From: DAOVIY01 sp964441595
Lineage (GTDB): Bacteria; Patescibacteriota; Minisyncoccia; UBA6257
DNA length: 7,266 nucleotides
Direction: 5' to 3'
Assembly: GCA_964441595.1 (NCBI GenBank)
Contig: CAYTXM010000022.1
Location: forward strand, 1-7,266
The translations under genes and the position numbers were made by a program. The notes beneath the pieces are model-generated. The model saw nothing but the letters and a program-made list of their open reading frames with translations, was not told the origin of the DNA and did not search any database. Below, one piece after another: positions 1 to 6,481 of the stretch (the stretch's first letter is position 1; the number at the start of each line of letters is the position of its first letter).

Positions 1-318
1 CGTGATGGAGAAAACTTGCAAGCATTAGAATATTTATTAAATATCTTTTCAAAAAAATGCTCCAAGGATAGTTATTCCTGGAGAATTATTTTAGATATTA
101 ATAATTATCGGGCGATACAAGAAGAAAAATTAAGAGAATTTGCCAAAAAAGCGGCTCGTCACGTATCTTTATCAAAAGAGGAGATAGAATTGCCACCTAT
201 GAGAGCGCGAGACAGGAGGGTTATTCATTTAGAGATTGCCTTGAGAAGCGATGTATTTACAGAGAGTGTTGGGGAGAGAAAAGAAAGGCATATTATAATA
301 AAACCTCAAGAGAAGTAA
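1..318 (+). CDS. jag: Jag/KhpB RNA-binding protein, C-terminal part (5' end outside window)
   Basis: The reading frame is open from base 1 (Arg-Asp-Gly-Glu-Asn-Leu...) and stops at TAA 316-318, so the gene begins upstream. The TTG at 16 is an internal Leu codon, not a start. The first residues, RDGENLQALEYLLN, match the GxxG loop and following helix of the KH domain in Jag. The R3H domain follows, with PPMRARDRRVIHLEIA carrying the Arg-x3-His signature, and the protein ends in a typical basic strand (RHIIIKP). Jag/KhpB is a cytoplasmic RNA-binding protein, often encoded just after yidC and rnpA, and linked in other bacteria to cell-envelope and division control. It converges with the T4SS operon across a 25-bp AT-rich gap. 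Family assignment is firm; the in vivo role in this organism is inferred. Confidence 0.9.
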   Translation, partial: RDGENLQALEYLLNIFSKKCSKDSYSWRIILDINNYRAIQEEKLREFAKKAARHVSLSKEEIELPPMRARDRRVIHLEIALRSDVFTESVGERKERHIIIKPQEK

Positions 319-343
319 TTTTTTTGAATTTATTATTTACTAT

Positions 344-1246
344 TTATAACTCGGAAATACAAAAATAGGCTTCATTGGGCTCGAATCCATCGCAGAAATC
401 CATAGCAGGCTCAAGGTGAAATCCGCTCCCTGGCTCGTTTGAGTTTTGCCATGCTTGCGAATATTCATCTATGACATCAAAACCAGCTGCATTGGCGGCT
501 TGAATAAAAGCCGTCCTTATAGGATCACCTGGGTCACCTCCGTAGCCTACATCGACACAAGTCCCAAGAGAATGACATGCTGATAGATGGTCAATAGTTG
601 TAATGCATTTATTATTAGAAATTTCTGTACAAGCTTCAGTTACAGTCCAGTTACCAAGTCCTTGTTTCTCTGCTAAAATTACTAATTTATCAGCCGTTTC
701 TTTGTCAATGTAAGCACCATTAGCAAATTCTGAAGACAAAGAAATACTATTATAATTGTCTAATGTTGCGCCTGTCCCAATTAAAACAAAATCCCCAATT
801 TGTTGGGGTTTTTCTTCTTCTTCAATTTCAGCTTTTTCTGAGGTAACTTCTGATGAAGGTAGAGTTGTAGTGCCTCTTAAAATATCAGGGTTGATAGTGT
901 AAAGAATAATATAAAAAGCAAATAATAAAACAATTCCAATAATTGCGCTCACGATTCTTTCCTGAGCGTCTTTTTGTTGAGCGGTATTTCCGCCAGAAAC
1001 AAGATATTGAAAGCCGGCATAAACAATCATAATAAAGGCAAAAACGCCAGCTAATCTAAAAGCCCATTTAATAATATATTTTACTAACGAATTGATTCCT
1101 TCTTGGGAATCAAATTGAATAATTTCCAAATCTGCTTCATCAACAGCAAGAACTTGAGGAACATGGAAATAAAATATAGAACATGAAACAATTATTAATA
1201 CAAGGAGACTAATAACTTGTATGAAAGCGGTATTTTTATGAGTCAT
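344..1246 (-). CDS. Exported T4SS pilin-like protein with C-terminal M15-peptidase-like domain
   Basis: This 300-residue protein is the last gene of the minus-strand operon. Residues 8-34 form a signal peptide with a likely cut after Val-Leu-Ala34. Two hydrophobic helices follow (about 60-83 and 98-118), joined by a short polar loop containing YLVSGGNTAQQKDAQERI. That layout and loop are typical of the VirB2/TrbC-like T4SS pilins of Patescibacteria. An acidic linker (130-150) leads to a second domain (152-300). There, A-C-His225-S-L-Gly228-T-C-V-Asp232 and a later F-His277-L-Glu279 resemble the His/Asp/His zinc ligands of M15 (VanY/VanX-type) peptidoglycan peptidases. The usual catalytic Glu three residues before the last His is Ser274 here, so activity is uncertain. 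Six Cys (206, 214, 224, 230, 285, 296) suggest disulfides outside the cell. It may be a wall-cutting T4SS component analogous in role to VirB1, or a pilin with a decorated tip. The start has no Shine-Dalgarno site. The pilin call is fairly firm; the peptidase call is moderate. Confidence 0.75.
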   Translation of the reverse strand: MTHKNTAFIQVISLLVLIIVSCSIFYFHVPQVLAVDEADLEIIQFDSQEGINSLVKYIIKWAFRLAGVFAFIMIVYAGFQYLVSGGNTAQQKDAQERIVSAIIGIVLLFAFYIILYTINPDILRGTTTLPSSEVTSEKAEIEEEEKPQQIGDFVLIGTGATLDNYNSISLSSEFANGAYIDKETADKLVILAEKQGLGNWTVTEACTEISNNKCITTIDHLSACHSLGTCVDVGYGGDPGDPIRTAFIQAANAAGFDVIDEYSQAWQNSNEPGSGFHLEPAMDFCDGFEPNEAYFCISEL

Positions 1247-1271
1247 AACATTATTACAAAGTAATTAGATC

Positions 1272-2174
1272 TTATTTAAATTCAATAATTTGGCCTGATT
1301 TAATAAAACCAGGGAGCCCAACTTCCCATTTGAAAAATTTAAAAGTAGGCACAGGTATAGTTTGTGTCATTGTTTTTTCAACTTCTTGCTTTATATCAAA
1401 AAAACCTAATGAAGATAACAAGTCGTTTAAAAGTGGGGGGCAAGCCAACGCTATAGCTTCAGCAACAACTGCCCCTATACCCCAAGGAAGGGCTGTAGCC
1501 GCATTTGACAGTGAATTACATATCCATGAAACATCTAGTCCACTTTTAATTAAATCTAGGAGTTTGTTTTCAACAAGAGAGGTTACATCTTTCGCGTTAT
1601 CTATTAATGTTGCAAACTTATCTTGTAAATTTTCTGGAATAGGCAATCCTTTTTCTAGGATATTTATAAGAATTTCTTTGTCAGAACTGGATAAATTACT
1701 TTTTCCAATTTCTTGAATTGCAAAATCTTTATATTCACTTGGAATAGGGATGTTGCTGTAAATTTGATCTATGAAATCTTGTTTTACTGTTTCTGCTAGT
1801 CCTGTAAGATTTGCTAAATCTGATATATTATCAATCTGCGAAGAAGCTACAATTTCGGCAATATCCTCTTCTTCTGAGCCAACAATATAAACTGGGACAG
1901 TGCCACAGGAAGAAGTTAAAGGAGAATCTGTGCTCTCAGGTGATGAATCGTCGCCAGAGCATGCAGCATTGCATTTTTTGGAGCATGAATATTCTCCAGT
2001 ATCAGATTTGACACATTTTTTTGCTATAGAATCACAAGTCCAACATGTTTGTGTATTCGGGTCACATGCTGCAGCAGCACTCATTGGCAACAATAAATTC
2101 CAAAGAAGCAGATTGATTATAAAAATAGATAAAAGAAAGCGGGATATTTTATTATAAAAGTTTTTTGAATGCAT
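1272..2174 (-). CDS. Exported Cys-rich protein of unknown function in T4SS operon
   Basis: I do not recognise this 300-residue protein. It starts with a basic tip and a long hydrophobic core (residues 12-31), then Ser-Ala-Ala-Ala-Ala before Cys37, a good signal-peptidase I site. A lipoprotein reading with Cys37 lipidated is possible, but the lipobox is weak (Ala at -3). Residues 37-72 hold seven Cys in a C-x6-C-x2-C-x6-C-x9-C-x3-C-x3-C pattern, with an eighth at 90, suggesting a small disulfide-bonded or metal-binding module. A Ser/Asp/Glu-rich linker follows, then a helical region (100-215). A hydrophobic stretch (about 224-259, with Cys219 and Cys245) could insert in a membrane. The tail is rich in aromatic residues and Pro. 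It lies 25 bp before the pilin-like gene and 25 bp after the small membrane protein gene, so it is probably an exported T4SS or surface component. There is no Shine-Dalgarno site at its start. Confidence 0.72.
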   Translation of the reverse strand: MHSKNFYNKISRFLLSIFIINLLLWNLLLPMSAAAACDPNTQTCWTCDSIAKKCVKSDTGEYSCSKKCNAACSGDDSSPESTDSPLTSSCGTVPVYIVGSEEEDIAEIVASSQIDNISDLANLTGLAETVKQDFIDQIYSNIPIPSEYKDFAIQEIGKSNLSSSDKEILINILEKGLPIPENLQDKFATLIDNAKDVTSLVENKLLDLIKSGLDVSWICNSLSNAATALPWGIGAVVAEAIALACPPLLNDLLSSLGFFDIKQEVEKTMTQTIPVPTFKFFKWEVGLPGFIKSGQIIEFK

Positions 2175-2180
2175 AGTTTT

Positions 2181-2204
2181 ATTTTAATATTTTAATATTT
2201 TAAT
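2181..2204. repeat. Three perfect tandem copies of an 8-bp AT unit
   Basis: The unit ATTTTAAT occurs three times in a row (2181-2188, 2189-2196, 2197-2204). It fills the short gap between the Cys-rich gene and the small membrane protein gene and covers the latter's stop codon (2200-2202). It contains no G or C. It may be simple-sequence drift or an AT-rich unstructured leader that helps initiation at 2174, where no Shine-Dalgarno site exists. No function can be shown. Confidence 0.8.
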
Positions 2205-2631
2205 TTTTAGAAGTCACAGAAGTTAACTTCGTGGCTTTTTCAATTTGTTTTTTAATAGGAGCAGGTGCATTTTGAGATATATAACAGAATATAATAGTAC
2301 AAGTTGCAATAGGAAGAATACTAGCGATTGGCAGGAGATCTATTAAATGGCCGGCGAATATCCAAGTACCTCTTGTTCCAGTGATAATAGTAATAAAAAA
2401 AATAAAAGCTGTGAAAGGCACGCTGATCATCCAGACGAAAAAGTTAATTCCTGGAATAAACCCTAATATTGCTTCGATTGCATCTTTAATTATAGCAGGT
2501 ATAAGCAATAATAGGAATATAATCAAATCCATTCTTTCTCCTCCTTTCGTTTTTTCCTCTTTAGATGGTTTTTGATGGAATTCCTTTTTTTCTTTTGCCT
2601 CCAGAGCATTTTTTTCTTCCTGCTCTTCCAT
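2200..2631 (-). CDS. Small three-helix membrane protein of T4SS operon (start uncertain: 2631 or 2532)
   Basis: From ATG 2631 the product is 143 residues; from the internal ATG at 2532 it is 110. The first 33 residues are almost all charged or polar (Glu/Lys-rich). Three hydrophobic segments follow at about 35-58, 62-84 and 90-118, with a polar turn Gly-Thr-Arg-Gly-Thr near 85-89 and a basic tail. A perfect AGGAGG lies 7 nt before ATG 2532 (Met34), the only strong Shine-Dalgarno in the window, whereas ATG 2631 has none. Most other genes here also lack one, so the long form cannot be dismissed, and the two forms might coexist. I do not recognise the family. Position between virB4 and two exported proteins suggests an inner-membrane T4SS subunit, but this is inference. 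The gene could also be an uncharacterised pilin-processing or scaffold protein. Confidence 0.7.
   Translation of the reverse strand: MEEQEEKNALEAKEKKEFHQKPSKEEKTKGGERMDLIIFLLLLIPAIIKDAIEAILGFIPGINFFVWMISVPFTAFIFFITIITGTRGTWIFAGHLIDLLPIASILPIATCTIIFCYISQNAPAPIKKQIEKATKLTSVTSKN
2540..2545 (-). promoter_or_regulatory. Strong Shine-Dalgarno AGGAGG before ATG 2532
   Basis: The minus strand reads AGGAGG followed by a 7-nt spacer and ATG at 2532. This is the consensus ribosome binding site at optimal spacing. It falls inside the longer frame of the small membrane protein, where it encodes Gly-Gly-Glu. It supports initiation at Met34, directly before the first membrane helix. Other starts in the operon have no comparable site. 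Confidence 0.65.
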
Positions 2632-2659
2632 AACAATTGTTTTTGTTTTAATTTATTTT

Positions 2660-4450
2660 TTACTTTTCTTTAAATTTTTCTTTAGCTTTTTTAATGTCTA
2701 GAAGCTGGGCTGGATTTGATGTAATAATCTGGTCTTCAGCATAGGAAGCGATTATTTGAATAGCGGCGTGTTTATCTTCCGCAAAAAAGAGTCCTGTGCC
2801 AACAGAAGATTGTAAAAGAATAGTTTTTTCCTGATCAGTTAGGTTTAAAGCTTTTCCTATGACATCAATATTTGCAGGAGATTGTCTTAACAAAAGAGCT
2901 AAAGAAGAGTTAGTGATTAATGGTTTGCCATAAGGTGATTTTAAGGCGTCTTCTATATCCTGTGTAATAAAAGTCACTCCCATATAGTACTTTCGCGCTC
3001 TTTTAACTAAACCAAACAAGAAAGAAGCGCTTTCTTCATGTTTTAATAGCCACCATCCTTCATCAATTATTACCATTCTTTTTCTGAGGTCTTTCTTCAC
3101 CATTGTCCAGATGTAATTTAATACTACATACATGGCGATAGGTCTAAGTTCTTCTTCCAGTTCTCTTACTCCAAAGACAACCAATCGATTGTTAATATTA
3201 ATATTTGATTGTTGGTTAAGAAAACCAGCATAACTTCCTTTTGTGAATTTATAAAGTTTTGCAGATAAATCTTCCCCTCCTTCGGTGTTTTTAAGGACGT
3301 TTTCTAAATCTTCCATTAATGGCACACCTTTTTTTTCGGACATATTTTCAGGGAAAATATCCCGACTTGCATATGTTTGCACAATAGCCCTATCTAACAT
3401 AAGTTCTTCTTGTGGAGATAATCCTCCAAGCATTAATTTTACCAAGCCGGTAAGACTTAAAATATGATTGCGAAAAACCTCTTCGTTAGTTTCCTCTTCT
3501 TTTACTGCAGGAAGTTCAAATGGATTGATATTATCATCTGAAGCAACAGATATTTTAAAATAGCTTCCACCAATTGAATCAGCCAAGTACTCATATTCAT
3601 TTTCTGGATCAATAATTAATATATTGGTTCCTAATAATAACGAACGAAGAATTTCTAATTTTATAGCATAGCTTTTTCCTGCGCCTGTTTGAGCAAAAAC
3701 TACCATATTTGCGTTTGGTAAAACAAAACGGTCAAAAATAACCAAGCTGTTATTGTGCAGGTTCACGCCGTAAAGAATTCCTTTGTTTTCTGAGAGGTCT
3801 AAAGAAGAAAATGGGAAAAGAGTTGAAGCTGGCTGTGAATTTAAAGGAGTGGTTAATAATAATCTATCCATACCTAAAGGTAAAGAAGATTCCATTCCTT
3901 CAAATTCTCTGAAAATAGTTGGTTTTGCGTAAATTAATTGTTGTTCTAATATATTTTTGATTTTACTTTCTATTTTTATAAGCTCTTTTTTGTTATCCGC
4001 AAAAAAGGTGATATAAACCCCTACTTCAAAAAGTTTTTCACTTCCTTGTTGAATTGTGTCTCTTAGCTTTTCAATATTATTTAGCGCAGCTTCTAATAGA
4101 GGGTTACGAACTAATCCTCTGTCCGCCTCAATACTCAGTTGAGCCTGAATTTCAGCGGATTTTTTTCTTAAATCCCTTAAAACTTTATTGATATTAAGGG
4201 GATGAAAAAAGATTGAGATATTGAAAGATTCGTCTAAATTAATAATGGAGGAAAACCAATTGGAGGCCAAATAATTTGGATAAGTTAGAATAAAAAGGGT
4301 TGAACAATATTTATTGCCTAATTTAAGAAAATTAGTATTAATTTCTAATCCAGCGGGAGCAATTAAGTCTTGAAGGGTAGAAACAGCTTGAGATTGGGCT
4401 AATGCTTGTGGGCTCTTAGACTTTTTTTTAAATAAATTTGGAAAACGCAT
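2660..4450 (-). CDS. virB4: VirB4-family T4SS ATPase
   Basis: This 596-residue cytoplasmic or membrane-associated ATPase would power pilus assembly or substrate transfer. The N-terminal part (about 25-205) corresponds to the region that docks VirB4 to the inner-membrane platform. The motor domain follows: Walker A AQTGAGKS (253-260, Lys259), the VirB4-typical IDPENEYEYL (280-289), Walker B MVIIDE (459-464, Asp463/Glu464) followed by GWWLL, a TFITQD sensor-like motif (493-498) and LLRQSP (520-525) with a probable arginine finger at Arg522. All key residues are present, so it should be active. It is shorter than full VirB4/TraE proteins of about 800 residues because a further N-terminal TraC-like part is encoded by the preceding gene. 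That gene's TAA stop, one AAT codon and this ATG lie in one frame. No Shine-Dalgarno is present, so translation is probably coupled to the upstream gene. Relation to the VirB4 family rather than the coupling protein VirD4 is supported by the neighbouring PrgI gene. Confidence 0.93.
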   Translation of the reverse strand: MRFPNLFKKKSKSPQALAQSQAVSTLQDLIAPAGLEINTNFLKLGNKYCSTLFILTYPNYLASNWFSSIINLDESFNISIFFHPLNINKVLRDLRKKSAEIQAQLSIEADRGLVRNPLLEAALNNIEKLRDTIQQGSEKLFEVGVYITFFADNKKELIKIESKIKNILEQQLIYAKPTIFREFEGMESSLPLGMDRLLLTTPLNSQPASTLFPFSSLDLSENKGILYGVNLHNNSLVIFDRFVLPNANMVVFAQTGAGKSYAIKLEILRSLLLGTNILIIDPENEYEYLADSIGGSYFKISVASDDNINPFELPAVKEEETNEEVFRNHILSLTGLVKLMLGGLSPQEELMLDRAIVQTYASRDIFPENMSEKKGVPLMEDLENVLKNTEGGEDLSAKLYKFTKGSYAGFLNQQSNININNRLVVFGVRELEEELRPIAMYVVLNYIWTMVKKDLRKRMVIIDEGWWLLKHEESASFLFGLVKRARKYYMGVTFITQDIEDALKSPYGKPLITNSSLALLLRQSPANIDVIGKALNLTDQEKTILLQSSVGTGLFFAEDKHAAIQIIASYAEDQIITSNPAQLLDIKKAKEKFKEK

Positions 4451-4453
4451 ATT

Positions 4454-5134
4454 TTATTGGTTAAATTCTTCTGGAATATTTATTGACTCTCTTTCAAAAG
4501 CTTCTGGATTATATGAATTGAAAAATAATTCAATTAATTCTTTAGTGGTTAATGGGCGAGATTGTAATCCCATTCTGGTTAAATTAGTAATTATATTATT
4601 TTGGCGGATTATCAATTGTTGATAATGCTGATTGAAATTTTCATCAGAAAGAGGAATTATAGCGGAAAATGCCTGGTGTTTTAGATTAAGTAATGTTTTA
4701 TAAGCTTCTGATATTTGGCTTAACGCGGTCTTTGGTTTAATCATAATAGGATCATAAGGCACTATTACATAAAACTTTTTTTTCATAATATTGTTTCCAG
4801 TAACAAGCCCTTTGATAAAAGTATAATAATCTTCCCCTTGAAGTTTAAGTAGATTATTTGTTTCTTTGCCAATCTTTTCTTGAAGAAAATTCAAATAAGT
4901 TTCAATATTAACACGCCTTGAATGAGCCACAACCTGTAATGGAAAATCCAAGTTATTTATAAGATTACGCCAGCTCACTAACACAGAAGACTGTTCTTCC
5001 TCTGATTTTAAATCAAAATTTATACCCGACACTTCTAAAACAGAACGGAGCGAACCGTTTTTTAGAATAATTACTCCCTTTCTAATTTGTTGAAGGGAAA
5101 TGAGTGATTGGCTGCTGAAAGTTTCTTTGGGCAT
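4454..5134 (-). CDS. TraC-like T4SS protein (detached N-terminal partner of VirB4)
   Basis: The protein has 226 residues with no signal peptide or membrane helix. The segment from about residue 20 to 48, containing GVIILKNGSLRSVLEVSG and then Asn-Phe-Asp-Leu-Lys-Ser-Glu-Glu-Glu-Gln, matches the start of TraC/VirB4-type proteins of PrgI-containing conjugation systems. So does the next block, with LDFPLQVVAHSRRVNIETYL at 62-81. A strand-rich stretch KKKFYVIVPYDP (118-129) and a C-terminal ELIELFFNSYNP (199-210) also recall VirB4 N-domains. No Walker motif exists, so it is not an ATPase itself. Its ATG follows the PrgI gene's TAG directly (0-nt gap), and its TAA is 3 nt before virB4, all in one frame. 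It probably binds PrgI and VirB4 at the inner membrane. Assignment to the TraC-like group is from recalled family pattern; the exact role is inferred. Confidence 0.8.
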   Translation of the reverse strand: MPKETFSSQSLISLQQIRKGVIILKNGSLRSVLEVSGINFDLKSEEEQSSVLVSWRNLINNLDFPLQVVAHSRRVNIETYLNFLQEKIGKETNNLLKLQGEDYYTFIKGLVTGNNIMKKKFYVIVPYDPIMIKPKTALSQISEAYKTLLNLKHQAFSAIIPLSDENFNQHYQQLIIRQNNIITNLTRMGLQSRPLTTKELIELFFNSYNPEAFERESINIPEEFNQ

Positions 5135-5536
5135 CTATTTATCTAATATATCAGTTAATTGTTGAAGTGTTTTTTTATCTAATTCTTTTTTCTCTTGTAT
5201 TTTTTCTTCACTTTTAGCCGGTTTCTGAGAAATAGGATAAGGTGTTTCTGAAAAAGTTTTTTCTTTTTTCCATAGATAGAATTTTGGAAGCCAAAAATGA
5301 CGGATAGCAGCCATGGCGAGAGTATAGATTGGGACGCTATGGATTTTTCCAAACGCAAGGGAAAAACCGATTGGAGCTAGAATTATTGCCAAAATCAACC
5401 AAAGCCATACTTTTAAAACAAGAAAAAGTAAAACAATCAACCCGCCAAAAGATAATAAAATCCATAACTGGGTAAAGGTAATCCAACCCATTAATTTTGT
5501 TTCTTCTTTTATAAATTGAGGCACTTGATAAACCAT
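5135..5536 (-). CDS. PrgI-family (VirB3-like) inner-membrane protein
   Basis: The 133-residue protein begins MVYQVPQFIKEETKLMG, the usual opening of PrgI-family proteins, with an N-terminal 'VPQ(F/Y)I' motif. Two membrane helices follow in a hairpin (about 22-41 and 43-62). After them come GKIHSVPIYTLAMAAIRHFWLP, the conserved post-helix region, and an aromatic/basic segment FYLWKKEK. The last 40 residues are charged and probably disordered. PrgI/VirB3 proteins sit in the inner membrane and anchor the VirB4 ATPase of type IV secretion or conjugation systems. Here the TraC-like gene starts immediately after its TAG stop and virB4 is next. VirB3-VirB4 fusions exist in some T4SSs, consistent with this adjacency. 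There is no Shine-Dalgarno at ATG 5536, which lies 6 nt after the preceding gene's stop. Confidence 0.88.
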   Translation of the reverse strand: MVYQVPQFIKEETKLMGWITFTQLWILLSFGGLIVLLFLVLKVWLWLILAIILAPIGFSLAFGKIHSVPIYTLAMAAIRHFWLPKFYLWKKEKTFSETPYPISQKPAKSEEKIQEKKELDKKTLQQLTDILDK

Positions 5537-5542
5537 ATTTTT

Positions 5543-6481
5543 TTAGGCTTCACCAAAAGGATTTTTCTTTTGGTATTTTTTGTAAGGAATAGGATTTTCA
5601 CTAATATCTGACCTTTTCTCTTTTTCTTTCTCTTCTTTTAATTTAACTCCAAGAATATAAGGTTTTTCTTTTTTACTTTTTTCAAAAACTTTTTCATCTT
5701 TAAATTTTTTTCCTTCGCCACTTAAAATTTTAGAGGAGGTTAATTCCCCTATTTTTATTCTTCCTGGTGCTTTCTTTTCTTTTGTCTCTTTTAGTCCCTT
5801 TGGCTTTAAAGAGATTTTTTTCATTTCCTCAACAATTTTGGGCTGATTATTCTTTTTCTGCATTACTGCCAATAGTTTTTCCCGAATTTTTTCTTGCTGT
5901 TCTGAAGAAACCTTTGGTGTGACAACTCTTTTTAATTCCTCCATTTTACTCACTGGTTTTTCAACCATTACTTTAGATGGTTCAGGAAAAGAATACTCAG
6001 GAATAATTTGTCCAGAAGATACCTTTTCTGTAACAGCCTCTTCAGCCTTCTCTTTTATAACAGGCTTTATCTTTGGAAGTTCCAATGGTTCTATTAGTTC
6101 TTCTGCTTTCATTTCTTGCGGAATTTTTTGTTCTAAGGGCTGAGATTTGTATTCTTCGAATTCTTTACTAAATTGTCCGAATATTTTCTTTTTTGCCAAT
6201 TCAATAATAATTCTTGCTTGCGATTGAGATACTTTTAAGTTTGATTCTATTTTTTCAGAAAAATCTATTGGCGATATTTGGCCTAATAAAACATTACCAA
6301 TCATTTCTGTTAATTGAGTTGTCTGATTTATATCTAATTTTGTTAAGACAATAATATTCTTTGTCGTCTCACTCAATTCTTCAGAAATAAGAAAATCTTT
6401 AATTCTTTGCGGAGCGGCAGAATATCGTTTTTGAAAATTGCTTTCATTCATAGTTTTTTCAATTGATTTTAAGGTTTCCAT
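5543..6481 (-). CDS. Lys/Glu-rich protein with helical N-terminal domain, unknown, T4SS operon
   Basis: I do not recognise the family of this 312-residue protein. Residues 20-115 look like a compact all-helical domain with regular hydrophobic spacing (for example APQRIKDFLISEELSETTKN and ELAKKKIFGQFSKEFEEY). From about 118 to the end it is low-complexity: Lys, Glu, Pro and Ser dominate, with two similar short stretches VTEKVSSGQ (150-158) and VTPKVSSEQ (188-196), a helical stretch near 195-225 and an end NPFGEA. It has no signal peptide or membrane segment, so it is cytoplasmic. Its start overlaps the preceding gene by 13 nt (6469-6481), with AAGGTGG three nt upstream as a poor ribosome site, and PrgI starts 6 nt after its stop in the same frame. 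Its position suggests an adaptor or scaffold of the secretion platform; this is inference only. Confidence 0.72.
   Translation of the reverse strand: METLKSIEKTMNESNFQKRYSAAPQRIKDFLISEELSETTKNIIVLTKLDINQTTQLTEMIGNVLLGQISPIDFSEKIESNLKVSQSQARIIIELAKKKIFGQFSKEFEEYKSQPLEQKIPQEMKAEELIEPLELPKIKPVIKEKAEEAVTEKVSSGQIIPEYSFPEPSKVMVEKPVSKMEELKRVVTPKVSSEQQEKIREKLLAVMQKKNNQPKIVEEMKKISLKPKGLKETKEKKAPGRIKIGELTSSKILSGEGKKFKDEKVFEKSKKEKPYILGVKLKEEKEKEKRSDISENPIPYKKYQKKNPFGEA

Noticed and set aside
16..318. A separate 100-residue gene starting at TTG 16
   Set aside because: The frame is open to base 1 and the residues before Leu16 continue the KH-domain GxxG loop, so this is an internal codon of a truncated jag gene.
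314..346. Possible bidirectional terminator between jag and the convergent operon
   Set aside because: The gap is AT-rich with a T-run, but no stable GC-containing stem can be drawn. Only a weak imperfect AT match is present.
1247..1271. Internal promoter before the pilin-like gene
   Set aside because: The 25-bp gap is AT-rich and has TAATAAT-like bases, but no matching -35 element can be told from background composition.
1330..1716. Plus-strand open frame opposite the Cys-rich protein gene
   Set aside because: It lies wholly antisense to a gene with a clear signal peptide and operon position. Its translation shows no recognisable domain. The same applies to plus-strand frames at 1811-2011, 1900-2157, 2381-2575, 3285-3467 and 5919-6143.
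2219..2230. Perfect 12-bp palindrome GAAGTTAACTTC
   Set aside because: It lies inside the coding end of the small membrane protein gene (Lys-Leu-Thr-Ser region). It has no loop of useful size and no clear T-tract, so a terminator or operator role is not supported.
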